Shown here piece by piece: positions 9,754-19,171 of a stretch of 46,546 bases of DNA. The DNA lies in the NCBI GenBank assembly GCA_011526105.1, contig WYAZ01000147.1:1-46546 (forward strand). The letters are read 5' to 3'. Both the position numbers and the translations under genes were made by a program. Position 1 is the first letter of the stretch. Each line of letters opens with the position of its first letter. This stretch comes from Deltaproteobacteria bacterium. GTDB lineage: Bacteria; Myxococcota; Kuafuiibacteriia; Kuafuiibacteriales; Kuafuiibacteriaceae. Below the pieces are notes generated by a model. That model was not told the origin of the DNA. It searched no databases and worked only from the letters and a program-made list of their open reading frames with translations.

Positions 9754-12700
9754 TGCTCAGCAGCGTTTGCAAGCCACGGCAGTCGGTATTCGAGAAGGAT
9801 CGCCGCGCAACCGTCCTCAACCTCGACAACTTCCTCGCTGAGAGGGTCCCCGGCGACACCTTCTTTCGCGAGAACTACTTCACCGTCGGAATGAACACCC
9901 TGGTGGACCGCTGCTTCCGCCAGCTGGGTGGGTCGAGTGCCGGATCATCCGTCTTCCTGCTCTCGCAGGCGATGGGCGGCGGTAAGACCCACAGCATGGT
10001 CGCGCTCGGCTTGATGGCCCGTGACCCATCGCTGCGGAAGAAGGTTCTTGGAAGCGACGATCCGAGCCCTTCGCTGGGAAAGGTGAAGGTCATCGGGTTC
10101 AACGGTCGAAACGTCGAGCCCGCACTCGGGATCTGGGGCAGCCTGGCTGAACAGCTGGGCCGGCGCGATCACTTCAAGAACTACTACCAGCCGCTGTCCG
10201 CACCTGGGCCGCAGGCATGGAAGGAGCTCCTGGACGGGCAGCCGGTGATCGTGCTCCTCGATGAGTTGCCTCCTTACATGGAGCACGCCCGGTCAGTTCA
10301 GATCGGCAACAGCGACCTCGCGGTTGTAACCGCCGCGGCCCTCTCGAACCTCCTTGTGGCGGTGTCTGAGATGGACTCCGTCGTTGTGGTGCTCTCGGAC
10401 CTTGCCGGTGCGAGCTGGCAGAGTGGCGGCGACATGATTCAGCAGTCGCTTGCGAATCTGAAGAACGAAGCACGACGGAGTGCCGTGCCGATCACGCCGG
10501 TGAATCCACAGGGCGACGAGCTGTATCACATCTTGCGATGTCGCCTGTTCGAAACGCTTCCTGGTCGCACCGACATTCAGGCCGTCGCCGATCGCTACAG
10601 GAAGGCGCACGCCGAGGCTGTCAAGATGGGCTTGACGACCACGCAGTCTGACAGCGTGTACCAAGAGATCCTCGAGTCCTATCCGTTTCACCCCGCATGG
10701 CGCGATCTCATCGGCCGCTTCAAGGAGAATGACGGATTTCAGCAGACCCGCGGAGTGATCCGCCTGCTGCAGATGGTTGTCTCGAACCTCTGGACCTCAG
10801 GCCAAGCCGATGCATTGGAGCTCCTCCATCCATACGACATGGACCTCAACGATTCCGAAATCGGGTCCGAGGTGCGCACGATCAACCAGCACTTGTCCGA
10901 AGCGGTCGCCCACGACATCGCTCACGGAGGCCAAGCCGAAGCTGAGGAAATCGATGCGAAGAACAAGAACTCTGACGCAACGGATGCCACCCGCCTAATC
11001 CTCCTTGCAAGCCTCTCGACTACCCCGGGCGCGGTGCATGGCCTTCGGGAGTATGAGCTCTTCGACTTCTTGCAGCGCCCCGGACGCGACCTCTCTGCGT
11101 TCAAAGCTTCCGTTCTCGACATCCTGGATACCCGTGCCTGGTACCTCCATCGGTCGCAGGACGGCCGGCTCTTCTTCAAAAACCAACAGAACCTCGCGGC
11201 CAAGCTCCGCAGCACGGCCCAGGCCCTCAACAACGAGACGGTCCTGAAGGAGCTGCGGAAGTTCTTGGAGGAGCGGTTCTCCCCCTTTGTCCGCGACGCC
11301 TATCAGTCTGTGGTTGTCCTGCCCGGTCTCGATGAAGTGCAGCTCGAACAGGACAAAGTCGTCCTAGTGTTGGCAGAGCCGAGCGGGGGCCATGGTGGAT
11401 TGCCCCTAAGCCAAGAGTGGCAGGGATGGTGGGACCACCAATCCTTTAAGAACCGAATCATCTTCCTGACCGGCTCGCGGATGGTGATTCAGAACGTGAA
11501 CGACTCCGCGCGCCAGGTACGCGCCCTTCAGAGCATCGAGGACGAGCTCAGAGCAGAGGCCACGCCAACGAACGACCCGCAATGGCGAGCCCTCGACGCA
11601 CTTCGGGATCGTCTCCTGAATCAGCTCAGTTCCGCCCTCACGCAGGCATTCGACACGCTCGTCTTCCCGAGCATCAACGACTCCCTGCGGGCGCAAGCCA
11701 TCACGCTCGAGTTTCGCGGCAACAACTGGCACGGCGAGGATATTGTGCGCCGAACTCTCGAGTCGGCGCAGAAGTTCACCGCGGACATCAGCACCGATGG
11801 GTTCCGCCTCAAGGCGGAGACGAGGCTGTTTACGGCCAAGTCGACCCTCTGGACCGAGGTCCGGCGGCGGGCCGCAACGACGACGACGTGGCCTTTCCAC
11901 AGCCCCCGCGCACTCGACGACTTGAAGGCGGAATGCGTTCGCAAGGGCCAGTGGCGAGAGCAAGGCCAATACGTAGAGAAGGGCCCCTTCCCCAAGCAAG
12001 AGACCTCGGTATCCATCAAGGAACTGTCGCGGTCCGAGAACGGCACCGCCTGGCTGCGCATCGAACCGCTTCATGGCGATACGGTGCACTTCGAGACAGG
12101 GAACAGCGATCCAACCACGGCATCGACGAAGGTTGCGGACTTTCAGCGGTTCGAGGCCAAGCATCTCCGCTATCGCTTCCTCTGCGTCGACTCCAGCGGT
12201 GAACATCCCACCGGCGCGGTTGTGCCCTGGGCCGGCCGCGTTGAGCTTCGGTACAGCCTTTCGCCAGAGAACCGCCTCGAGCTCCAAGCTTCACCAAAGG
12301 GCGACATTCGGTACACCACCGACGGCACTGCGCCGGATAGCGGCGCTACGTATGAGGGGCCATTCACGCTGCCTGACTCCTGCCGCGTCGTCTTGGCTAT
12401 CGCAGATGCCGAGGACATCAAATCTGAACGCCTGACGATTCACGTTCCCCGGAGAACGGGAAAGCCAGGCGGCGGCGGAACTAGGTTCGAGCTGGACCCG
12501 AACCGCCCGTGCAGGTGGAAGCGGCAACACAAGCTCGACGACACTGCGGCCGTTTGGGAGTGGGTCGAGCAACTCGAGAAAACTGGTGGCAGCGCGCACA
12601 CCTTGACTCTCACCGCCGAGAACGAATCCGGGGATCAGACCGTCGAGTTCAATGGGGCTGTGGATTCCGGATATCGGGGAGACGCACTTCGACAGCTTTG

Positions 12701-12857
12701 TGATCGCGCACAGGCGATGGCGGGTGAGCAAAGCGGTTTGAGACTCAAGGTTCTTCGCGTTGACTTCGAGCGTGGTCAGGGCCTCCTAGATTGGCTTCAG
12801 GCAACCGGGCAGACGCTGAGCCCGGCCGAAGTCGAACAGGAGCAAACGAATGGCTAG
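9753..12857 (+). CDS. DUF499 ATPase of a predicted anti-phage system
   Basis: About 1034 residues. P-loop Walker A (QAMGGGKTHSM, about residues 74-84) and a Walker B-like strand (VIVLLDELPPYMEHA, about 167-180) mark a large AAA-type ATPase of the DUF499 family. Near the C-terminus (about 850-890) is a CHB_HEX_C/Ig-like insertion with the typical IRYTTDGTAPDSGATYEGPF pattern, followed by a DUF499 tail. DUF499 proteins occur in defence islands with DUF3780 and DUF1156 methyltransferase genes, exactly the neighbours here; as I recall, NCBI names these families anti-phage-associated. The likely role is the ATP-driven core or sensor of the complex. ATG at 9753 overlaps the preceding stop; GTG at 9750 is possible. 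The stop overlaps the DUF3780 start by 8 bases. Confidence 0.88.
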   Translation: MLSSVCKPRQSVFEKDRRATVLNLDNFLAERVPGDTFFRENYFTVGMNTLVDRCFRQLGGSSAGSSVFLLSQAMGGGKTHSMVALGLMARDPSLRKKVLGSDDPSPSLGKVKVIGFNGRNVEPALGIWGSLAEQLGRRDHFKNYYQPLSAPGPQAWKELLDGQPVIVLLDELPPYMEHARSVQIGNSDLAVVTAAALSNLLVAVSEMDSVVVVLSDLAGASWQSGGDMIQQSLANLKNEARRSAVPITPVNPQGDELYHILRCRLFETLPGRTDIQAVADRYRKAHAEAVKMGLTTTQSDSVYQEILESYPFHPAWRDLIGRFKENDGFQQTRGVIRLLQMVVSNLWTSGQADALELLHPYDMDLNDSEIGSEVRTINQHLSEAVAHDIAHGGQAEAEEIDAKNKNSDATDATRLILLASLSTTPGAVHGLREYELFDFLQRPGRDLSAFKASVLDILDTRAWYLHRSQDGRLFFKNQQNLAAKLRSTAQALNNETVLKELRKFLEERFSPFVRDAYQSVVVLPGLDEVQLEQDKVVLVLAEPSGGHGGLPLSQEWQGWWDHQSFKNRIIFLTGSRMVIQNVNDSARQVRALQSIEDELRAEATPTNDPQWRALDALRDRLLNQLSSALTQAFDTLVFPSINDSLRAQAITLEFRGNNWHGEDIVRRTLESAQKFTADISTDGFRLKAETRLFTAKSTLWTEVRRRAATTTTWPFHSPRALDDLKAECVRKGQWREQGQYVEKGPFPKQETSVSIKELSRSENGTAWLRIEPLHGDTVHFETGNSDPTTASTKVADFQRFEAKHLRYRFLCVDSSGEHPTGAVVPWAGRVELRYSLSPENRLELQASPKGDIRYTTDGTAPDSGATYEGPFTLPDSCRVVLAIADAEDIKSERLTIHVPRRTGKPGGGGTRFELDPNRPCRWKRQHKLDDTAAVWEWVEQLEKTGGSAHTLTLTAENESGDQTVEFNGAVDSGYRGDALRQLCDRAQAMAGEQSGLRLKVLRVDFERGQGLLDWLQATGQTLSPAEVEQEQTNG

Positions 12858-13473
12858 ACGCAACACATCGAGTGGACCGCCGAAACGGAAGAGCCTCGGA
12901 CTCGGGTTTCTACCGGACGAGCTGCAACATGGGTTCATCCTCCACCTCCCGGCCTCGAAGGCCGGTACAGCGGATGTCGTCCTGTCTGAGCACAGAGACT
13001 TCGTTTTCGAAGACGGTGAGGTTCGGGCCCGACCCATCACCCCGGAGGACCCGGACGCGCGGGTACGCGTCATGCGCTCGCGGTGGGAGGAGATCTCGTC
13101 TGCTTTCTGGGAGGAAGCGACGCGTCGCCTGAGGCGAGCGGGACTTACGGCGCCTCGAATGCCAAAACGCGGAGCTATCCCGATCCACCCCAGCTTGGGC
13201 AAGGAGCTGTGCATCCTCCTCTGGGCGATCGAGGATGCTGACCCGCAGCTCATCCCAGAGGCGGTTCGCAACTGGGAAGGGCTAGCGCCCGAAGAGCGCT
13301 GGTGGCTCTACACGATGACCGCAGCGGCGACGGGGCAGGCCATGCAGCGCGGCATCGGTTGGCGGAAGGCACTCCGCTTCGCCCTCACCGAGAATCCCGT
13401 CGTGAAGGGCGAAGGCCTGCCGCCCCGCACGCGAAAGCAGCTCCTCGAGGGGCATCAACTGAGTCTGCTATGA
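12850..13473 (+). CDS. DUF3780 anti-phage-associated protein
   Basis: A 207-residue protein matching the DUF3780 pattern: an N-terminal LGLGFLPDELQHGFILHLP segment that reads as small beta strands, a middle helical block around RWEEISSAFWEEATRRL, and a C-terminal helical domain (GKELCILLWAIEDAD, WWLYTMTAAATGQA) ending GWRKALRFALTENPV. The biochemical role is unknown. The family is found between DUF499 and DUF1156 genes, as here, and overlaps both, so it is probably a structural subunit of the same complex. No catalytic motif, metal site or membrane segment is visible. Confidence 0.85.
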   Translation: MARRNTSSGPPKRKSLGLGFLPDELQHGFILHLPASKAGTADVVLSEHRDFVFEDGEVRARPITPEDPDARVRVMRSRWEEISSAFWEEATRRLRRAGLTAPRMPKRGAIPIHPSLGKELCILLWAIEDADPQLIPEAVRNWEGLAPEERWWLYTMTAAATGQAMQRGIGWRKALRFALTENPVVKGEGLPPRTRKQLLEGHQLSLL

Positions 13474-16382
13474 GCGAACGTTCCTTCATCGAGACCCAGT
13501 TCCCCATCGCTCCCCTGTCGGCCGAGAGCTACAAGGAGCGCAAGGCGAATCTGGGCCAGACGCTCACACGGCTCGGCAAGTGGTGGGGGCGGAAGCCGCT
13601 TGTGCTCGTGCGCGCCAGCGTGCTCGGCCTCCTCATGCCCGCGACCGATGACGCGAAGAAAGACCGCGAGATCTTCCTGAAGCTGATGACCATGGACCCG
13701 GACGGGCTGTGGCGGCGCCGCAAGGGCAAGATCAACGACTCGGACATCCTGAAGCGCGCCCCCGACTACAAGGAGACGTGGCGCTCCACGCCCAAGGGTG
13801 AACGCGACGAGCTTCGCGAGGAGATCTGGGAGAGCCTCAGCGATGGGGACCGAGCGGCGCTCGAGGAGGGCCGGCGCTTCAAGTACACGCGCGAGGAGTT
13901 CGATGCGCTGCCGTACGAAGAGCGACTTAGCGAATGCGTTCGCCCCGAGGAGATCGACGGCCCCGACGCTGAGGCCTGGGCAGACATCAATGCACACCTC
14001 GGTACGAGCGCGGGCAATCTGCCCGAGCTGGTGGAGCAGCTCGGGCAGCGTCGGTTCGGCCGACGGCCACGTGTGGGGGACTGCTTCTGCGGTGGAGGGA
14101 GCATCCCGTTTGAGGCTGCTCGCATTGGTTGCGACACGTACGCGAGCGACCTTAGCCCCGTGGCGTCCCTCCTTACCTGGAGCAGCCTCTACTTGGTCGG
14201 TGGCGGGCGCGATGTTCAGGCACACGTCCACGCTGCCCAATCCCAGGCCTTTGACTCTGCGGCCCGGCAGATCGCGGCCTGGGGCATTGAGACAAGCGAA
14301 GAGGGCTGGCAGGCCGAGGCATACCTGTACTGCGTGTGGGTTCGGCCTCCCGGCTGCGCGTATGAAATCCCGCTCGCGCCCAGCTGGGTTGTGGGCGAGA
14401 AGCTCCATGCAGTGGCCGTTCTCGAACGCGATGCCGCCACGGATGAGGTCAAGCTCCGGATCGTGAACGACGCCGACCCTGGCACCTGGAAAGCCGCCAA
14501 GTCTGGTGACACCGGGACCGTCAAGAACAGCCGCGTGCTTGATCCTTTTGACTCGACGCGGAGTTGGCCGATCGAGTCCGTCCGTGGCGCACAGGGCGTT
14601 CGTCGGTGGTCGAAGAGTGAGGTGGCGCCGGCGCCGGGCGACGTCTTCAAGGAGAGGCTTTACTGCATCCGCTGGCGCAAGCCCGATGGAACTAGGGTTT
14701 ACCGAGAACCCACCGAATTCGACCTCGCGACCGAAGAGCGGATCACGTCCTTGCTTGAGGCGTGCATTCAAGACTGGTCTTCGGCCGGCTACCTTCCCTC
14801 GGCGCCGATGCCCACCGACGGCGAGAAGACCGACGAGCCCATACGTACGCGCGGATGGACGCACTGGCACCATCTGTTCAATCCACGGCAGTTGCTCACG
14901 AATGGCCTGCTGGCATCACTGAACGAAGCCGAAGACAAGACCACTCGTGCGGCATGGATGCTTGGAGTGAACCGACTCGCCAACTGGAACTCGCGGCTGT
15001 CCCGGTGGCACACGGGCAAGGTGCATGACAAGGGTGAGGACGTGTTCAGCAACCAGGCGCTGAACACGCTGTACAACTACTCCTGTAGGCCGCTCGAGGC
15101 TCTCAAGACGACCTGGTTTCTGTTCGACAAGCAAACGTCGATCACGGTGTTGCCGGGTGACGTCGCTGTTGCCGATGCACGGGACGTCGAAGCCACCTGC
15201 GAGTATTGGGTGACTGATCCGCCCTACGCGGATGCGGTCAACTACCACGAGCTCGCCGACTTCTTTCTCAAGTGGAATGAGAAGCAGCTCCCCCGGGTCT
15301 TCTCCGACTGGCTTCCAGATGGGCGTCCCGCGCTCGCTGTTCGGGGCAGTGGCGACGACTTCAAGCGCAGCATGGTCGAGGTCTACTCGAACCTCGCTCG
15401 CCACATGCCGGACAACGGGCTCCAGCTCGTTATGTTCACCCACCAAAGCCCCGCGGTCTGGGCCGACCTCGGCATGATCCTTTGGGCGGCCGGTCTGCGG
15501 GTGACCGCCGCGTGGACCGTCGCTACGGAGACCCCCGCAGGCGGCATCAAGAAGGGCAACTACGTCCAGGGCACGGTGCTTCTCGTGCTGCGCAAGCGGC
15601 TCGGCGAGGAGCACGGGTTCCTCGACGAGGTCTACCCGATGGTAGAGGACGAGGTCCGACGTCAGATTGACTCGATGCGCGCACTCGACGACGGCGGCGA
15701 ACCTAACTTCGGCGACACCGACTACCAGCTGGCTGCCTACGCGGCGGCGCTCCGAGTGTTGACACAGTTCCAAACTCTCGACGGCCAGGATATCGGGCAC
15801 GAACTCTTCCGCGCTCAGGAGAACGGCGGCCGAGGGCGGGCCGTTGAGAAGTCTCGGTTTGAGCAGGTTATCGACCGCGGCATCGAGATCGCGTGCGACT
15901 ACCTTATCCCGCGCGGGCTCGACAACGTCTGGAGGGGCCTGACACCCGACGAGCGCCTCTACCTGCGTGCGCTCGACGTCGAGAGCCGAGGCGAGCACCG
16001 TCAGGGCGTGTACCAGGAACTCGCCCGTGGATTCGGTGTGCGCGAGTTCCGGCCACTGCTCCAGGCGTCCACCGCGAACAGCACCCGCGTGAAAACGCCG
16101 GGCGAGTTCGGACGGCGTGACCTCTCCGGCGACGGCTTCGGCGGAACTAAGCTACGGCAACTCGTGTTCGCGGTCCACACCACCCGATCAAACGAGACCC
16201 CCGATGCTGGGCTCCGCTACCTCAAGGACGAAGTGGCGAACTACTGGGGCGAGCGCCAAAGACTGATCGCCGTTCTCGATTGGCTCGCAGAGCTGGGACG
16301 CGCGGAAGGCATGGATCACTGGCTTGAAGATAGCGAGGCGGCGCGCCTTCTCGCTGGCCGCTTGCGCGGGGATCACGGGTAG
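13470..16382 (+). CDS. DUF1156 DNA adenine methyltransferase
   Basis: A 970-residue enzyme. The N-terminal DUF1156 region reads FPIAPLSAESYKERK, then LGKWWGRKPLVLVRA. The SAM-binding motif I DCFCGGGSIPFEA lies near residue 204 and the catalytic motif TDPPYADAVNYHE near 581-593, the DPPY form typical of N6-adenine methyltransferases. About 370 residues separate the motifs, so a large insertion probably holds the target-recognition part. Its likely function is to mark host DNA as self within the DUF499-type system. The start overlaps the DUF3780 stop (ATGA) and the helicase gene follows after 5 bases. All key catalytic residues are present. Confidence 0.9.
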   Translation: MSERSFIETQFPIAPLSAESYKERKANLGQTLTRLGKWWGRKPLVLVRASVLGLLMPATDDAKKDREIFLKLMTMDPDGLWRRRKGKINDSDILKRAPDYKETWRSTPKGERDELREEIWESLSDGDRAALEEGRRFKYTREEFDALPYEERLSECVRPEEIDGPDAEAWADINAHLGTSAGNLPELVEQLGQRRFGRRPRVGDCFCGGGSIPFEAARIGCDTYASDLSPVASLLTWSSLYLVGGGRDVQAHVHAAQSQAFDSAARQIAAWGIETSEEGWQAEAYLYCVWVRPPGCAYEIPLAPSWVVGEKLHAVAVLERDAATDEVKLRIVNDADPGTWKAAKSGDTGTVKNSRVLDPFDSTRSWPIESVRGAQGVRRWSKSEVAPAPGDVFKERLYCIRWRKPDGTRVYREPTEFDLATEERITSLLEACIQDWSSAGYLPSAPMPTDGEKTDEPIRTRGWTHWHHLFNPRQLLTNGLLASLNEAEDKTTRAAWMLGVNRLANWNSRLSRWHTGKVHDKGEDVFSNQALNTLYNYSCRPLEALKTTWFLFDKQTSITVLPGDVAVADARDVEATCEYWVTDPPYADAVNYHELADFFLKWNEKQLPRVFSDWLPDGRPALAVRGSGDDFKRSMVEVYSNLARHMPDNGLQLVMFTHQSPAVWADLGMILWAAGLRVTAAWTVATETPAGGIKKGNYVQGTVLLVLRKRLGEEHGFLDEVYPMVEDEVRRQIDSMRALDDGGEPNFGDTDYQLAAYAAALRVLTQFQTLDGQDIGHELFRAQENGGRGRAVEKSRFEQVIDRGIEIACDYLIPRGLDNVWRGLTPDERLYLRALDVESRGEHRQGVYQELARGFGVREFRPLLQASTANSTRVKTPGEFGRRDLSGDGFGGTKLRQLVFAVHTTRSNETPDAGLRYLKDEVANYWGERQRLIAVLDWLAELGRAEGMDHWLEDSEAARLLAGRLRGDHG

Positions 16383-16387
16383 CAGCG

Positions 16388-19171
16388 ATGATCAAGCGCC
16401 ACTCGTCGAGACGAACGCCCATCGACAAGAGCGTTTTGCGAGCCCGTCTCAGCGGGGCCTGCGCATACGATCGAATTGCCGGTTACTTCCGGTCGAGCTT
16501 GTTCGAAATCGCGGGCGAAGAGCTGGATGCAGTCGACGGCCCGATTCGCATCGTCTGCAACTCAGATCTCAACGCCGACGACGTGAAGACTGCTGTCTCA
16601 GCCCAGAGTGCGCTTCGCAACAGCTGGTGTGCGGGACGCCCAGAGGAACTTCCGGACTCTGCCAGGCCGCGGATTCGACGTCTATACGACATGTTGACCG
16701 CGACGCTGCCTGATGGTCGACGCAAGCTCGAAATCAAGGTGCTTCCCGACGAGGTCTTCGGGCTCATCCACGGGAAGGCTGGCATCGTTCGCTACGCCGA
16801 CGGTGCGGCAACGACCTTCTTGGGCAGCGTCAACGAGAGTGCCACTGCCTGGAGGCTCAACTACGAGTTGCTCTGGGAAGACGATAGCGTAGAGTCGGCG
16901 CAGTGGTTGAGCGAGGAGTTCGATGCCCTCTGGCACCACCCAGCTGCCGTCGACCTCGCCTGCTGCCCGTTCATCGAAGCCGACGTCAAGCGCCTGGCGG
17001 AGCGCAAGGTTGTACCTCTTTCAGAGTGGCAGCAGGATCCTGAACCTGCCGCCGTCGCCGTCGAGAGCCCCATCTACCGACAGGAGCAAGGCCTCTGGCC
17101 GCATCAGAAGTACTTCGTTCGGCTAGCGATGGAGCGCCACCGACTAGGAGGCGCAAGACTAGTTCTTGCTGACCAGGTCGGCCTCGGCAAGACGGTGCAG
17201 CTCGCGATGGCAGCACTACTCATGGCGCTCGAGGACTCCGGTCCCATCTTGGTCCTCGCGCCCAAACCGCTCCTGCAGCAGTGGCAAGGCGAGCTGATGG
17301 AGCTGTTGCAGCTACCGTCGGCACGTTGGTCTGGCAAGTCGTGGATCGACGAGAACGAAGTTGAGTATCCGTCGAACGGCCGAGACGAGCTCCGCAGATG
17401 CCCGCGGCGAATCGGTCTGGTGTCCCAGGGCTTGGTTACGCGCGGGCACCCGCAGGTGATCGATGCGCTCCTCTCCCAGCGCTACCTCTGTGTGATTGTC
17501 GACGAGTCACACCGTGCCCGCCGTTCCGAGATCCCGAAAATCGACGATGGGCCCGAGCGGGTGAACGAGCGCGCGAAGCCAAACAAGCTCATGTCGTTCT
17601 TGTTGCGAGTCAGCAGCAAGACAAAGAGCATGCTGCTCGCCACGGCCACGCCCGTACAGCTCCACCCGCTTGAAGCGTGGGATCTCCTGCAGATTTTGGG
17701 GGCCGGACACCCGTCCGTGCTCGGTCAGTCGTACCGCACGAGCCCCTGGTGGACCCCGAGCGAGTGCCTTGCGGTCGCCATGGGAGACAAGGGCCTGCCC
17801 GCGGATCCCTACGCCGCATGGAACTACGTGCGCGACCCACTTCCGTCGAGCGCCGAGGACGAAATCGCTGCGTGGATTCGCGAGCGACTCAATCTCGCGG
17901 ACGGCCAGTGGGTGCTGATGCCGGGCGACTACGAAAAGCTACCGGTAGCGCGCCGGCGAACCCGCATCGAGGGCGAGTTTTTTCCCCGATTCGCATCGAC
18001 ATTGAACCCGATGCTGCGGTGCATTGTGAGGAGAACGCGGCAGTACCTCGAAGAGACGACGAACCCCGTCACCCGCGAGCCTTGGCTGCCCCCGGTGCGG
18101 GTCCGGCTCTTTGGTGAGTCCGACGACGATGCCCTTGTGCTCACGAGCTACCTGGAGGACGCATATGCAGAGGCCGAGACCTTCACGGAGCACCTGGGCA
18201 AGCGCATCCGCGGCGGTGCGGGATTCTTCAAGACGTTGCTCCTTCGCCGGCTAGGAAGCTCGCTTGAGGCAGGGCGCAATACCATCCGAAAGCTACTCGG
18301 CATTGTGGACCCCAACGAACTCGACGAAGACCAGGTCGACGAAGAGCTCGAGGACGCGCGCCCGGAGGCGGTGTCCGAGTTCCGGGACTTCTCTGACGAG
18401 GAGCGCGTTGCGCTCGCGCGTTGCCTGAAGCTCCTCGAGGAGTGCCGAGATCCCGATCCCAAGCTCGCGGCCGTGCTTGGCTATCTGCTCGGGACGAACT
18501 CCCATGTCCACGAAGCGTGGCGAGGTCGCGGCTGTATCCTCTTCTCCCAGTACTACGACACAGCCTACTGGATGGGGGCACAGCTGGCGGCCCACCCAGC
18601 GTTTCGCAACCAGGACATCGGCCTCTACGCCGGCGGCACGCGCTCCGGCGTATGGAGCAACGGTTCCTTCAAACGATGTGATCGAGAAACGCTCAAGAAG
18701 AGGGTCCGCGATGGCTCCCTCCAACTACTGGTCGGGACCGATGCAGCCTCAGAGGGGTTGAATCTTCAGCGGCTGGGCACGCTCATCAACATCGACCTTC
18801 CTTGGAACCCGACCCGGCTTGAGCAACGCAAGGGGCGGATTCAGCGTATTGGGCAGCGTCACCCGGAGGTATGGGTGGCCAACCTGCGGTACCGCGGGTC
18901 GGTGGAAGACCGCGTGCATCAACTCCTTTCGCAAAGGCTTGCAGCTATCCACACGCTGTTCGGCCAAATCCCGGACACGCTGGAGGACATCTGGGTTCAG
19001 GTTGCCCAGGGCGAGAAGGAGGAGGCAAACAAGCTCATCGATCGCACGATTGCCCTGAGCCGCAATCCGTTCGATGCCAAGTATAGCCGTGTCGAAGACG
19101 TGGACTGGGAGACGTCTGCAGAGGTTCTCGACCCCATCGAAATCGGCGAAACGCTGAAGCAGGGGTGGTGA
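16388..19171 (+). CDS. PLD-like nuclease fused to SNF2 helicase
   Basis: A 927-residue protein. The N-terminal phospholipase D-like domain (residues 1-210) carries IHGKAG (His128, Lys130) followed by GSVNES at about 146, the HxK...GSxN signature of PLD nucleases; only one copy is present, so dimerisation would be needed. The SNF2/Rad54-like helicase follows, with ADQVGLGKT (about 262-270), VDESH motif II (about 373), TDAASEGLNLQ motif V (about 783) and QRIGQR motif VI (about 820). The family activity is ATP-driven translocation on duplex DNA with nuclease action at or near the N-terminus. DISARM systems encode SNF2 and PLD functions as separate genes, so this fusion is a related but distinct arrangement. 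Confidence 0.9.
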   Translation: MIKRHSSRRTPIDKSVLRARLSGACAYDRIAGYFRSSLFEIAGEELDAVDGPIRIVCNSDLNADDVKTAVSAQSALRNSWCAGRPEELPDSARPRIRRLYDMLTATLPDGRRKLEIKVLPDEVFGLIHGKAGIVRYADGAATTFLGSVNESATAWRLNYELLWEDDSVESAQWLSEEFDALWHHPAAVDLACCPFIEADVKRLAERKVVPLSEWQQDPEPAAVAVESPIYRQEQGLWPHQKYFVRLAMERHRLGGARLVLADQVGLGKTVQLAMAALLMALEDSGPILVLAPKPLLQQWQGELMELLQLPSARWSGKSWIDENEVEYPSNGRDELRRCPRRIGLVSQGLVTRGHPQVIDALLSQRYLCVIVDESHRARRSEIPKIDDGPERVNERAKPNKLMSFLLRVSSKTKSMLLATATPVQLHPLEAWDLLQILGAGHPSVLGQSYRTSPWWTPSECLAVAMGDKGLPADPYAAWNYVRDPLPSSAEDEIAAWIRERLNLADGQWVLMPGDYEKLPVARRRTRIEGEFFPRFASTLNPMLRCIVRRTRQYLEETTNPVTREPWLPPVRVRLFGESDDDALVLTSYLEDAYAEAETFTEHLGKRIRGGAGFFKTLLLRRLGSSLEAGRNTIRKLLGIVDPNELDEDQVDEELEDARPEAVSEFRDFSDEERVALARCLKLLEECRDPDPKLAAVLGYLLGTNSHVHEAWRGRGCILFSQYYDTAYWMGAQLAAHPAFRNQDIGLYAGGTRSGVWSNGSFKRCDRETLKKRVRDGSLQLLVGTDAASEGLNLQRLGTLINIDLPWNPTRLEQRKGRIQRIGQRHPEVWVANLRYRGSVEDRVHQLLSQRLAAIHTLFGQIPDTLEDIWVQVAQGEKEEANKLIDRTIALSRNPFDAKYSRVEDVDWETSAEVLDPIEIGETLKQGW

